In this document: positions 35,891 to 45,424 of the stretch, in pieces
Layout: every line of letters starts with the position of its first letter
Numbering within the stretch: the stretch's first letter is position 1
DNA from: Simplicispira sedimenti
GTDB lineage: Bacteria > Pseudomonadota > Gammaproteobacteria > Burkholderiales > Burkholderiaceae_C
Length of the DNA: 64,000 nt
NCBI RefSeq assembly: GCF_022760965.1
Contig: NZ_JAKVIJ010000002.1
Location: 310,001-374,000, forward strand
Direction of reading: 5' to 3'
Program-made: the position numbers and the translations under genes
The notes under the pieces: model-generated
Databases searched by the model: none
What the model saw: the letters and a program-made list of their open reading frames with translations, nothing else
Told to the model about the DNA's origin: nothing

Positions 35891-38059
35891 ATGCCGGACA
35901 CCCAGGTCCACCCCGAGTCCGCCACCCCGGTGCGCCGGGGTGCCCGTGCCGTGCCCGTGCCGGCCTCGGGCATGGCGGCCGCGTGGTCGGCTGCCGCTGT
36001 CACCGTGCCCCATGCAGTGGGTCTGGGGCTGCTGGCGTTTGCGCCTTTGGCGGCAGACCATTCGCTGGCAGCGCTGGCACTGTGGTCGGCAGCCCTGCCC
36101 GGTTTGTTGCTGACGCTGGCGGCACCCCGTGCAGGGGTGGTGTATGCGCCCACTACGGTGGTGGCACTGTTGTTTGCGGCGGTGCTGGCCACGGTGCATG
36201 GTGCGGCGCCTGGGTTGGGGCTGAATGCGCGCCAGGTGCTGGCGGTGACGGGTACGACAGTGGCACTCGCCTTTGTGTTCCAGTGGCTGCTGGGGGTATT
36301 GCGCCTGGCGTCGGTGGCGCGTTTTTTGCCCATTTCGGTCACACATGGCTTTGCGGCCGGGGTCGGGCTTTCCATGGTGCTGGGGCAGGTGCGCAACGGC
36401 TTTGGCAGCGGTGCATTGGGCGATGAGCGCACCGCCTGGCATGCCCTGGCAGCGCTTGGCGTGGCGGCCCTGGCCTGGTGGCTGCGCGGGCGCTGGCCGC
36501 GCATGCCGGGATTGCTCACGGCCGTGGCCGTGGTGTCTGTGGCGGTGGCCGTGGCAGGCATTTGGGGCGCAGGCCTGGGGGATGTGTTTGTTGCCGCCGT
36601 GCAGCCCAGTGCCTTTGCCGGGCCGCTGTGGCCCGACTGGGGCGGTGTGCCCTGGATGGCGGTGGCCGAGCGCCACGGACAGGCGCTGGTGTTGCTGGCC
36701 TTGCTCATGGCCTTGGTCAACAGCCTGGAGGTGCTGGTGTTCCACCAGGAGCTGGAACTGGACCACGGCCTGCGTGTGGATGCCAACGCGGCCCTGCGCC
36801 GCGAGAGCTTGCTGGGCGCGCTGTGCGCGCTGGTGGGCATGATTCCCGCATCCACCAGCGCTTCACGCTCGCGCATTGTGCTGGCCCAGGCGGGGCCATC
36901 GCTTCAGGCGATGCGCTGGCACGCAGCCATCATGCTGGGGGTGGCACTGACGGGCGCCTGGTGGTTGCACTGGGTGCCCATGGCCTGCCTGGCCGGGGGG
37001 TTGGTGCTGGCCGGGTTGCTGCAGGTTCCGGGCCTGATGTGGTCAAGCCAGTACGCGCGCCAGGCGCGCTTTACCTGGGTACAGAGCTGGCTGGTGGCCC
37101 TGGTGTTTGCCGTGTTTGGCGGTGTGGTGGCGCTGGTGGCCGGGCTGGTCGTGGCCACCTTTGTGCTGTTGCACGATTCCGCCACCACGGTGCTGCGCCA
37201 CGTGCGCATGGATGGTGAATTGCGCTCGCGTCGCTTGCGTCGAGCAGCGTCTGACGGATGGATTGCGCCGCGCATGAACCAGGTGGCGGTGTTCGAGCTG
37301 CAAGGCGTCATGTCCTTCGGTGTGGCGGCCCATCTCGCGGAACAGGTGCGCCTGCTGCTGCAGCCCCGGCACCGCTGGGCTGTGCTGGACGCCAGCCGCG
37401 TGCCCGCCTGGGACAGCACCGCGCTGGCGCAACTGCGCGCCCTGGTGCGCGACCTGCAGCAGCAGGGCATTGCCGTGGCAGTGGCCTCACTCGATGGGAT
37501 CGCGGCGGCGCAGGTAGGCAGTGCGGTGCGCAGCTTTGCCGACCTGGACCGCGCGCTGGAATGGGCCGAGGCGGCCATCCTGGCGCAGCGCCCACAACAC
37601 CTGCGTGTGTGCCATTCCGACAGCGACCCGCTCGGAGAGATCGGCGAGGGCCTGCAGGCACAGGCGCGCCAGGCGCTGGAAGCGGTGCTGCGCCCGCAGC
37701 TGGTGCCCGGCCACAGCATCGTGTTTGCGGCGGGCGATACCGACCGCGATCTGCTGATCGTGCAGTCCGGCCACATCACCCTGGTGACCCACTGGCCGGC
37801 TGCCAGTGGCCTGCGCCTGGCCACGGTGGGGCCGGGCATGGCGTTCGGGGAGATGGCCTTTCTCAGCGGCGCGCCACGCACCGCCTGCGCGGGCACCGAG
37901 CACGGCAAGGCGCGCCTGGTGCGCCTGGCCCGAGCCGATTTCGACGCCTGGGCGCAGCAGCACCCGCAGGCCGCCCTCACCGTGATGAACAATCTGGCCC
38001 AGATCGGCACCCGCCGCCTGGCCGCCACCACGCGGCAGTTGCGTGCGGTGCTGGAGTAG
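35891..38059 (+). CDS. SulP family anion transporter with STAS and cyclic-nucleotide-binding domains
   Basis: 722 residues: a SulP transmembrane domain (about residues 25-430, many hydrophobic segments), a STAS domain (about 455-560, 'AVLDASRVPAWDSTALAQLRALV') and a C-terminal cNMP-binding domain (about 595-715) with phosphate-binding cassette 'FGEMAFLSGAPRTACAG', including the conserved Glu and Arg. SulP proteins carry sulfate, bicarbonate or dicarboxylates; the cargo is not readable here. The fused cNMP domain suggests gating by cAMP or a related nucleotide. The start at 35891 is chosen over a longer frame overlapping ypfJ. Confidence 0.88.
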   Translation: MPDTQVHPESATPVRRGARAVPVPASGMAAAWSAAAVTVPHAVGLGLLAFAPLAADHSLAALALWSAALPGLLLTLAAPRAGVVYAPTTVVALLFAAVLATVHGAAPGLGLNARQVLAVTGTTVALAFVFQWLLGVLRLASVARFLPISVTHGFAAGVGLSMVLGQVRNGFGSGALGDERTAWHALAALGVAALAWWLRGRWPRMPGLLTAVAVVSVAVAVAGIWGAGLGDVFVAAVQPSAFAGPLWPDWGGVPWMAVAERHGQALVLLALLMALVNSLEVLVFHQELELDHGLRVDANAALRRESLLGALCALVGMIPASTSASRSRIVLAQAGPSLQAMRWHAAIMLGVALTGAWWLHWVPMACLAGGLVLAGLLQVPGLMWSSQYARQARFTWVQSWLVALVFAVFGGVVALVAGLVVATFVLLHDSATTVLRHVRMDGELRSRRLRRAASDGWIAPRMNQVAVFELQGVMSFGVAAHLAEQVRLLLQPRHRWAVLDASRVPAWDSTALAQLRALVRDLQQQGIAVAVASLDGIAAAQVGSAVRSFADLDRALEWAEAAILAQRPQHLRVCHSDSDPLGEIGEGLQAQARQALEAVLRPQLVPGHSIVFAAGDTDRDLLIVQSGHITLVTHWPAASGLRLATVGPGMAFGEMAFLSGAPRTACAGTEHGKARLVRLARADFDAWAQQHPQAALTVMNNLAQIGTRRLAATTRQLRAVLE

Positions 38060-38108
38060 TGATTTTTCGCTACCGGCGGCGCTCAGGCTACGGCGCAGAC
38101 CATGCCCA

Positions 38109-38134
38109 ATAAAAAACCGCCCCGGAGGGCGGTT
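38109..38134 (-). terminator. Intrinsic terminator of the grxD transcript
   Basis: On minus: AACCGCCC - TCCG - GGGCGGTT followed by a run of Ts (the plus strand reads AATAAAAAACCGCCC). Eight perfect pairs. It lies between the convergent SulP and grxD genes, about 40 bp after the grxD stop. Confidence 0.85.
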
Positions 38135-38173
38135 CTGTGCGCAGGCGCGCTGAAAGGGGTTGGGGCCTGGCCT

Positions 38174-38497
38174 TCAGCCCTCGGTACCCAGGAGCTTCTT
38201 CAGCTCGCCCGATTCGTACATCTCCATCATGATGTCCGAGCCGCCGATGAACTCTCCCTTGATATAGAGCTGGGGGATGGTGGGCCACTGGCTGTAGTCT
38301 TTGATGCCTTGGCGGATTTCGTCGTCGTCGAGCACATTGACGGTGGCGATGGCCTTGGGATCCACGCCACAGGCCTTGAGCACCTGGACGGCGCGGCCGG
38401 AAAAGCCGCACATGGGGAAGCTGGCGGTGCCCTTCATGAAGAGCAGGATGTCGTTGGATTTGACGAGTTCGTCGATGCGTTGGCGGATGTCGCTCAT
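38174..38497 (-). CDS. grxD: Monothiol glutaredoxin, Grx4 type
   Basis: 107 residues, the normal length. Active-site 'PMCGFSG' (CGFS) binds a glutathione-ligated [2Fe-2S] cluster and passes it to acceptor proteins. Further family marks: 'ILLFMKGT', 'WPTIPQLYIKGEFIGGSDI'. The start at 38497 (MSDIRQR) follows GGAG. It is downstream of prmC in the same direction; association of hemA, prfA, prmC and grxD is common in betaproteobacteria. Confidence 0.97.
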   Translation of the reverse strand: MSDIRQRIDELVKSNDILLFMKGTASFPMCGFSGRAVQVLKACGVDPKAIATVNVLDDDEIRQGIKDYSQWPTIPQLYIKGEFIGGSDIMMEMYESGELKKLLGTEG

Positions 38498-38561
38498 GGG
38501 GGGCTCCAAAAGGGTGGGGCGTGTGCGCCCGAGGGGTGGTTAAAAGGTGGATTTGGCGTGA

Positions 38562-39428
38562 TTATTTCACTGTCGGCCTTTGCCCGCCGGAGCATCGCGC
38601 GATGCCGGCGAGGTCTTTGCGGGTTTGCACGGCCTGCAGGCCCGCAGCCTGCAGCAGCGCGCACACGGTCGGGGCCTGGTCGTGGCCATGCTCCAGCAGC
38701 AGCCAGCCGCCCGGCACCAGGTGTGCGGGGGCCTGGGCAATGATGGTGCGGATGTCGTCCAGACCATCGGCACCACTGGCCAGCGCCTGCAGTGGTTCAT
38801 GCTGCAGGGCCGCCAGGTGCGGGTCGGCCGTGGGGATGTAGGGCGGGTTGGACACGATGGCGTCGAACGCGCCCTCCAGCCCCTCCATCCAATGCCCGCG
38901 GCGGAACTGCACCGGCAGGCCCAGGCGCTGGGCGTTGGCCTGGGCCACGGTGAGCGCGTCCAGGCTGGCGTCCACCGCCAGCACACGGGCATCGGGCCGT
39001 TCTTTTTGCAGGGCCAGCGCGATGGCGCCGCTGCCCGTACCCAGGTCCAGCACGCGCGGGGCGGCGACGGGGGCCAGGACTTCCAGTGCCCAGTCCACCA
39101 GGGTTTCGGTGTCGGGGCGGGGGTCGAGCACGCGGGCATCCACCTGCAGCTCCAGTCCGTAGAAGGCCTTGGTGCCCGTGAGGTAGGCCACGGGTTCGCC
39201 ATCCAGGCGGCGGCGGCACAGAGCCTCGAAGCGCTGCTGTGCTGCGGGGGGCAGCGGGTCGCTGTCGTGCGTGATGAGCCAGGCGCGTTCGTCCGTGGGG
39301 CGGCCCAGCGTGTGCAGCAGCAGCATTTGGGCGTCGATGCGCGCAAGCCCTTGCTGCAGGGCCTGCGCCAGCGCCGCCTGCACGGTGATATTTGCTATCG
39401 AATGAATAGCTGATTGCGCTTTATCCAT
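38562..39428 (-). CDS. prmC: Peptide chain release factor N5-glutamine methyltransferase
   Basis: Methylates the GGQ glutamine of RF1/RF2. 288 residues, with SAM-binding 'VLDLGTGSGAIALAL' and the catalytic 'SNPPYIP'. Immediately downstream of prfA, its substrate. The start at 39428 gives 'MDKAQSAIHSIANITVQ'; these first 13 residues are encoded by a partial copy of the interspersed repeat, so the original start may have been replaced. No strong Shine-Dalgarno is evident at this ATG. Confidence 0.94.
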   Translation of the reverse strand: MDKAQSAIHSIANITVQAALAQALQQGLARIDAQMLLLHTLGRPTDERAWLITHDSDPLPPAAQQRFEALCRRRLDGEPVAYLTGTKAFYGLELQVDARVLDPRPDTETLVDWALEVLAPVAAPRVLDLGTGSGAIALALQKERPDARVLAVDASLDALTVAQANAQRLGLPVQFRRGHWMEGLEGAFDAIVSNPPYIPTADPHLAALQHEPLQALASGADGLDDIRTIIAQAPAHLVPGGWLLLEHGHDQAPTVCALLQAAGLQAVQTRKDLAGIARCSGGQRPTVK

Positions 39429-39430
39429 GG
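39391..39430 (+). repeat. Interspersed repeat, partial copy forming the prmC N-terminus
   Basis: TTTGCTATCGAATGAATAGC, TGATTGCGCTTTATCCATGG: left end and half of the palindrome. It is antisense to prmC. The complement of TTATCCAT gives the prmC start codon (ATGGATAA), the same bases seen in the prfA/hemA intergenic copy (TTATGGATAA). Confidence 0.7.
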
Positions 39431-39451
39431 GCGTTGGGTGCCGATTTGGCA

Positions 39452-40537
39452 TCAAACCGTGCTTTGTTCGAGATCGGCCAGTTGTTCGGCCTCGCGGGCA
39501 TGGCGCAGGGCCTCCAGCACTTCACCCAGGTCGCCCTCCATGATGGTGAGCAGCTTGTACAGCGTGAGGTTGATGCGGTGGTCGGTCAGCCGTCCCTGCG
39601 GGAAGTTGTAGGTGCGGATGCGGTCGCTGCGGTCGCCGCTGCCGATCAGGCCCTTGCGCTCGGCGGCCTCCTTGGCGGCGCGCTCGCTGCGCTCCTTTTC
39701 CTGGATGCGCGCCTGCAGCACCTGCAGCGCCTTGGCCTTGTTGCTGTGCTGGCTGCGCCCGTCCTGGCACTCGGCCACGATGCCGGTGGGTAGGTGCACC
39801 ACGCGCACGGCGGAATCGGTCTTGTTGATGTGCTGGCCGCCCGCGCCGCTGGCGCGGAAGGTGTCGATGCGCAGGTCGGCCGGGTTCAGCTTGATGGCTT
39901 CCTGCTCGTCGGGTTCGGGCATTACGGCCACGGTGCAGGCGCTGGTGTGGATGCGACCCTGCGTTTCGGTGGCGGGCACGCGCTGCACGCGGTGGCCGCC
40001 CGATTCAAAGCGCAGCGCGCCGTACACGTCGTCCCCGATCATGCGCAGCACGATTTCCTTGTAGCCACCCAGCTCCGACGGGCTCTCGCTCACCACCTCG
40101 ACCTTCCAGCCCACATTGGCGGCGTAGCGGGTGTACATGCGCGCCAGGTCGCCCGCGAACAGGGCCGACTCGTCGCCGCCCGTGCCGGCGCGGATTTCGA
40201 GGAAAGCGTTGCGCGCGTCGTCGGGGTCCTTGGGCAGCAGCAGTCGCTGGAGTTCGTCTTCGAGCTGCGCCAGCTCGGCCTCGCAGCCGGCGATCTCCTC
40301 CTGCGCCATCTCGGCCATGTCGGGGTCGGTGAGCATGTCACGTGCACCGGCCAGGTCGGCCTCGCGCTGCAGGTAGCGCGCATAGCGACCAGCGATCTGC
40401 GTGACCTCGGCGTGTTCCTTGGAGATGGCGCGGTACTGCACCATGTCGGCCATGATGTCCTCGCGCGAGAGCAGGAAGTCGAGTTCCTGCAGGCGCCGGG
40501 CAAAGCGCTCCAGTTGGGTGCGGAGAAAGGGTTTCAT
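39452..40537 (-). CDS. prfA: Peptide chain release factor 1
   Basis: Terminates translation at UAA and UAG. 361 residues; codon-recognition 'VPATETQGRIHTS' (PxT type, RF1) and peptidyl-hydrolysis 'GAGGQHINKTDSAVR' (GGQ). It lies 99 bp downstream of hemA, the gap filled mostly by a repeat copy, and 23 bp upstream of prmC. Confidence 0.97.
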   Translation of the reverse strand: MKPFLRTQLERFARRLQELDFLLSREDIMADMVQYRAISKEHAEVTQIAGRYARYLQREADLAGARDMLTDPDMAEMAQEEIAGCEAELAQLEDELQRLLLPKDPDDARNAFLEIRAGTGGDESALFAGDLARMYTRYAANVGWKVEVVSESPSELGGYKEIVLRMIGDDVYGALRFESGGHRVQRVPATETQGRIHTSACTVAVMPEPDEQEAIKLNPADLRIDTFRASGAGGQHINKTDSAVRVVHLPTGIVAECQDGRSQHSNKAKALQVLQARIQEKERSERAAKEAAERKGLIGSGDRSDRIRTYNFPQGRLTDHRINLTLYKLLTIMEGDLGEVLEALRHAREAEQLADLEQSTV

Positions 40538-40554
40538 GGCGATCCGAAAAGGGG

Positions 40555-40619
40555 TTTGCTACTGATTTTGTAGCTGATAGCGCTTATGGATAAAGCGCTG
40601 GAGGCCTGTTGGGCCTGAA
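40555..40619 (+). repeat. Interspersed repeat, full copy between hemA and prfA
   Basis: TTTGCTACTGATTTTGTAGC, TGATAGCGCTTATGGATAAA, GCGCTGGAGGCCTGTTGGGC: full length, palindrome AGCGCTT/AAGCGCT with spacer ATGGATA. It fills most of the gap between hemA and prfA. Confidence 0.85.
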
Positions 40620-40636
40620 GAGCCGTAAGAGCGCCG

Positions 40637-41938
40637 CTACAGGCTGTTCTTGCTCTGCGAGCGCAGGAACAGGCGCGAGGCGGTGCGCGCCGTTTGTTCA
40701 CGGGTTTCGGCGTCGCCCGCGCGCAGCTCGGCCAGGGTGCCGTGCAGCATCTTCTGCGCCAGGCCGCGCGAGAGCGCGTCGAGCACGGTGTCGATGTCCT
40801 CGCCCTTGGCCAGGCGCTTGCGCGCGCGGTCGAGTTCGATGGTGCGCCACACGTCGGCCTGGTCCTGGATCTGGCGGATCAGCGGCACCACGCCGTGCTC
40901 TGGGTGGCGCTGGTCCATCCAGTGCATGAAGCTCTGCACGCCCGCGTCGATGATGGCCTCGGCCTGCGCCACGGCCGCCTGGCGGTTGGCCTGGGCGGTC
41001 TGCACCACGCTGGCCAGGTCGTCCACGGTGTAGAGGTACACGTCTTCGAGCTGCTTGACCTCGGGCTCGATGTCGCGCGGCACGGCCAGGTCCACCATGA
41101 ACATGGGGCGGTGGCGGCGCTTCTTGAGTGCGCGCTCCACGGCGCCCAGGCCCACGATGGGCAGGGTGCTGGCGGTGCAGCTCACCACGATGTCGAATTC
41201 GTGCAGGCGCTCGGGCAGGTCGGACAGGCGCATCACCTCGCCGCCAAAGCGGGTGGCGAGCTTCTCGCCGCGCTCCAGCGTGCGGTTGGCGATGGCGATC
41301 TGCTTGGGGTTGCGCGCGGCAAAGTGCGTGGCGCACAGCTCGATCATCTCGCCCGCGCCGACGAACAGCACGCGCGTGCGGCCCAGGTCTTCGAACAGCT
41401 GGCTGGCCAGGCGCACGGCGGCGGCGGCCATGCTGATGCTGTGTGCGCCGATCTCGGTGCTGGTGCGCACTTCCTTGGCCACGGCAAAGCTGCGCTGGAA
41501 CAACTGGTTGAGCGTGGAGCCCAGGGCGCCCGCGCTTTCGGCGGCGCGCACGGCGTCCTTCATCTGGCCCAGGATCTGGGCCTCGCCCAGCACCATGGAA
41601 TCGAGCCCGCTGGCCACGCGGAAGGCGTGGCGCGCCACGGGGCCGTTTTCCAGGCTGTAGGAATGTTCGCGCAGCACCTCGGGGCTCACGCCGCCGCTGT
41701 GGGCCAGCCAGCCCAGGGTGTGGTCGAGCGCGGGGCGCTCGCCTGCGCAGTAGATTTCGGTGCGGTTGCAGGTGGAGATGATGGCCGTCTCCACCGCACC
41801 GCAGGCGGCAGCATTCTGGCTCAGCGACTGGCGCAGGCCGTGCAGCGTGGGGGCGATCTGGTCCAGCGCAAACGCAAACCGGCCGCGCAGATCGAGCGGC
41901 GCGGTCGTGTGGTTGATGCCCAGGGCCCAGACTGACAT
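40637..41938 (-). CDS. hemA: Glutamyl-tRNA reductase
   Basis: Reduces glutamyl-tRNA to glutamate-1-semialdehyde, the first step of haem synthesis. 433 residues; N-terminal 'WALGINHTTAPLDLRGRFAF', catalytic Cys in 'ISTCNRTEIYC', NADPH-binding 'RVLFVGAGEMIELCATHFAA', C-terminal dimerisation helices. The -10-like TATAAT (41952-41947 on minus) lies only 9 bp before the ATG at 41938 and no Shine-Dalgarno is present, so a leaderless transcript is possible. Confidence 0.96.
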   Translation of the reverse strand: MSVWALGINHTTAPLDLRGRFAFALDQIAPTLHGLRQSLSQNAAACGAVETAIISTCNRTEIYCAGERPALDHTLGWLAHSGGVSPEVLREHSYSLENGPVARHAFRVASGLDSMVLGEAQILGQMKDAVRAAESAGALGSTLNQLFQRSFAVAKEVRTSTEIGAHSISMAAAAVRLASQLFEDLGRTRVLFVGAGEMIELCATHFAARNPKQIAIANRTLERGEKLATRFGGEVMRLSDLPERLHEFDIVVSCTASTLPIVGLGAVERALKKRRHRPMFMVDLAVPRDIEPEVKQLEDVYLYTVDDLASVVQTAQANRQAAVAQAEAIIDAGVQSFMHWMDQRHPEHGVVPLIRQIQDQADVWRTIELDRARKRLAKGEDIDTVLDALSRGLAQKMLHGTLAELRAGDAETREQTARTASRLFLRSQSKNSL

Positions 41939-41946
41939 AGGCCGCG

Positions 41947-42006
41947 ATTATAAAATTCTTGCCGCCGCGGTTCCTCTCGGACTGCACGAGTCTTGATTTA
42001 CGTCAT
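41947..42006 (-). promoter_or_regulatory. hemA promoter region with a degenerate FNR-like site
   Basis: On minus, TATAAT occupies 41952-41947 with no good -35. An FNR-like site, TTGAT-TTAC-GTCAT on plus at 41993-42006 (eight of ten consensus positions), is centred about 60 bp upstream of the expected start point, near the position used by class I FNR sites. Confidence 0.4.
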
Positions 42007-42013
42007 TTCCGCC

Positions 42014-42292
42014 ATGGGTCCACTGGACACGTTCAACCACCTGCTCAACTTCGTCGCGCCCGCTGCGGTGCTGGCGTTGCTGCTCGTTCCCATGGCGCGG
42101 CTATTGATGCCGAAATCGGCCCCAGCGCTTTCCTGGTGGGCGCAAGCAGCTATCGTTTTCATAGTGGGTTGCGCGGTGTTGGTTGCCGGTTTGTGGCTGC
42201 AGGGGCGTGACGGAAAGATGAGTACCTACGCTGCACTGGTGTTGGCCAGTGCCACCTGCCAGTGGCTGCTGCGGCGTGGCTGGAGGGGTTGA
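42014..42292 (+). CDS. Small membrane protein of unknown function
   Basis: 92 residues from the ATG at 42014 (MGPLDTFNHLLNFVAP), with three hydrophobic segments (about residues 8-28, 40-58, 70-85). Divergent from hemA. Residues about 29-49 ('PKSAPALSWWAQAAIVFIV') are encoded by an inverted repeat copy which extends into the second membrane segment. No family recognised; short putative membrane proteins at this position are often annotated only as hypothetical. Confidence 0.65.
   Translation: MGPLDTFNHLLNFVAPAAVLALLLVPMARLLMPKSAPALSWWAQAAIVFIVGCAVLVAGLWLQGRDGKMSTYAALVLASATCQWLLRRGWRG
42103..42160 (-). repeat. Interspersed repeat, in-frame copy inside the small membrane protein gene
   Basis: Read on minus: TGAAAACGATAGCTGCTTGC, GCCCACCAGGAAAGCGCTGG, GGCCGATTTCGG. 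The AGCTG and AAGCGCTGG-GGCC blocks match the family. It is inverted relative to the gene. Confidence 0.65.
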
Positions 42293-42342
42293 GGCGCGAT
42301 TTCACTGCCCAGCGGCGCATCCATCGCCATGCCAGGGCGCCC

Positions 42343-42435
42343 GTGGAACGGGCTTGGCCCGGCCACTGGGTGCGTCCCCCTCCCGCGAAGCGCAGCGTAG
42401 CGAGAGAGGGGGGGGAGCCGCGCAGCGCGCTCAGG
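42343..42435 (-). repeat. C-rich intergenic repeat, copy 3 (inverted, shorter)
   Basis: Read on minus: CCTGAGCGCGCTGCGCGGC, TCCCCCCCCTCTCTCGCTAC, GCGCTTCGCGGGAGGGGGAC. The distal GCGGCCC part is not recognisable. It lies between the convergent ends of the small membrane protein gene and the DUF1513 gene. Confidence 0.75.
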
Positions 42436-42441
42436 TGGGAG

Positions 42442-43557
42442 TCACCCCAACACCGCCCAATGGTTTCCTGCCGCCATGCCCGCAGGCCAGCGCAGCATAT
42501 GGCCGGGCTCGGTGGCATGCCAGCGGGCCAGGCCCAGGCCGCCGCCAATGGTCACGCCCGGCGCGTCGTCCAGGGGCCACAGTCCGCAGGGGTTCTGCAC
42601 CTTGCCGATGGTCAGCAGCTTGGCGGGTTCCTGGGGCTGCCACAGCACGACGCGGTTGGCAAACTGCGCCGTCAGCACGAAGCCGCCGTTGGGGCCTGCG
42701 GCCACGTCGCCCGCGTAGCCGTCGGCCACCATGTGGGTGGGGATCTTCAGTTCCTTGCCGTCCCACACCGCCAGCAGGGGGGCGTCGCGCCGCTTGGACG
42801 GGTCGTCGTGCTCGGCCTGCAGGCCGATGCCCAGGAGTTGCGGGCTGTCGGCCAAAGGGCGGTTCCAGGCGATGTGGTGCGGTGCCAGGCGCTTGTCGCG
42901 CAGGCTCCACTCGCCCAGCTTTTCGCCGTTGTCGGGGTTCAACAGCACCAGCTTGGGGTCCATCAGCTCCAGATTGCGCTTGAGGCCCTCGGGGGTGCGT
43001 GGAATGCCACCGTTGGCCACCACCAGGCGGCCTTGGGCGTCCACCAGAATCTGGTGCGGGTCGATGCCATGGGTGCGGTGCTCGGCCACTTTGCGCAGGT
43101 TTTTGGCATCGCGCACGCTGACCCAGCCCGCGCCGGTTTTGCGGTCGGTCTCGCCGGTGTAGAGCCAGCGTCCGTCGTGGCTGGCGATGACGTGCCCGTC
43201 CAGCGTACGGGTGTCGCCTTCCTCGGCCATGGTCAGGCGCTGCACCAGCTTGCCCTGCGCGTCCACCCGCACCATCCAGGTGCCGGGGCGCGTGGCCACG
43301 GCCAGGAAGCCGCCGCCTTCTTCGGGCACGATGGCGTGGGGCAGGGTGGGCAGGGTGTGGGCGAATTCGGTCTTGACCTGGCCCTGTTCCCAATCGACGC
43401 TGAGTGCTCCGATCTGATAGTCGCGCTCGTTCATGCGCCAGCCGCCGGCCACGCGCAGGCGGGTGCCGCTGGCCTGGGCATGGGCCAGCGCAGGCAGGCA
43501 GGTGGTTCCAAGGGCTGCACCAAGCTGCAGCAAGAAGTGGCGACGGTCCACGGTCAT
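42442..43557 (-). CDS. Tat-exported DUF1513 protein, probably iron regulated
   Basis: 371 residues. N-terminus 'VDRRHFLLQLGAALGTTC' is a twin-arginine signal; the mature part has beta-propeller-like blades ('HGIDPHQILVDAQGRLVVANGGIPRT', 'PHHIAWNRPL'). DUF1513 proteins are usually encoded beside imelysin-type iron-uptake proteins and di-haem oxidoreductases; here it stands alone. A Fur-like box at 43601-43619 and an AT-rich -10 region just upstream fit iron repression. Periplasmic location is inferred from the signal. Confidence 0.85.
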   Translation of the reverse strand: MTVDRRHFLLQLGAALGTTCLPALAHAQASGTRLRVAGGWRMNERDYQIGALSVDWEQGQVKTEFAHTLPTLPHAIVPEEGGGFLAVATRPGTWMVRVDAQGKLVQRLTMAEEGDTRTLDGHVIASHDGRWLYTGETDRKTGAGWVSVRDAKNLRKVAEHRTHGIDPHQILVDAQGRLVVANGGIPRTPEGLKRNLELMDPKLVLLNPDNGEKLGEWSLRDKRLAPHHIAWNRPLADSPQLLGIGLQAEHDDPSKRRDAPLLAVWDGKELKIPTHMVADGYAGDVAAGPNGGFVLTAQFANRVVLWQPQEPAKLLTIGKVQNPCGLWPLDDAPGVTIGGGLGLARWHATEPGHMLRWPAGMAAGNHWAVLG

Positions 43558-43600
43558 CCTTTCTGGGTCTGGACCAATTAAGGGCCGGGATATTATGACA

Positions 43601-43619
43601 AATGAGAGTGATTTGCGTT
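43601..43619. promoter_or_regulatory. Fur-like box upstream of the DUF1513 gene
   Basis: AATGAGAGTGATTTGCGTT, a 19-bp match to the Fur consensus (AATGATAATCATTCTCATT on the other strand) with several mismatches. It adjoins a CATAATAT -10-like stretch on minus and lies 44 bp before the gene start. Confidence 0.55.
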
Positions 43620-43669
43620 GATATTACTCAATGCGGTAGCAGGGGCTTGCCGGTGCGGACTCCCAGCAA

Positions 43670-44415
43670 TCAGGCGGGCGCGAACAGATCGACGCGGTCG
43701 GTGATGATGCCGTCGGTGCCCAGGGCGATCAGGCGCTGGGCAGCCCATTCGTCGTTGACGGTGTAGCTCAGGGTGCGCATGCCCAGTGCGTTGACTTGGG
43801 CGACCAGCGCCGCGTCCCACAGTGCGTGGTTGCACACAATGGCCACGCAGCCCAGGCGGCTGGCTTCGTCCAGGCAGCCGTCCCACAGCGCATCGATGAG
43901 CAAGGCGCGCGGAATGTGCGCTGCCGTGGCTTGCGCGCCTGCCAGCGCCTTGGGCTTGAAGGACGAGAACAGCGGCGGCACTGCCTGGCCTTGCCACAGG
44001 CGCGCGGCGGTCTCGCCCACCACGCGGCCGGTGCGTTCTTCATGGCCCGGTGTGGGCTTGATCTCGATGTTCAAGAAGCAGCCGTTGGCGATGCAAAAGC
44101 GGGCCAGTGCCTCCAGCGTCGGCACGGCCTCGCCCGCATAGGTGCGGGAATGCCAACTGCCCGCATCCAGCTGGGCCAGTGCACCCAGGGGCAGGTCGCC
44201 GGCTGTGCCCTGGCCATTGGTGGTGCGCTCCAGGGTCGCGTCGTGCAACAAAAAAGGCACGCCGTCGGCGCTGAGTTTGGCATCGCACTCGAACATGCGG
44301 TAGCCGTGCTGCGCTCCCAGGCGGAAGGCGGCCAGGGTGTTCTCGGGGGCGAGCTTGCCTGCGCCGCGGTGGGCAATCCAGCGGGGGTAGGGCCAGGGCG
44401 TGGTCATGGGCGCGC

Positions 44416-44419
<4 letters not shown>
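43670..44419 (-). CDS. ugpQ: Glycerophosphodiester phosphodiesterase
   Basis: Hydrolyses glycerophosphodiesters to sn-glycerol-3-phosphate and an alcohol in the cytoplasm. 249 residues; GDPD motifs 'WIAHRGAGKLAPENTLAAF', 'FECDAKLSADGVPFLLHD' and 'FLNIEIKPTPG'. Either a GTG at 44419, which overlaps the ugpC stop, or an ATG at 44407 could be the start. Last gene of the ugpBAECQ operon. Confidence 0.94.
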
Positions 44420-45423
<1,004 letters not shown>

Positions 45424-45424
45424 G

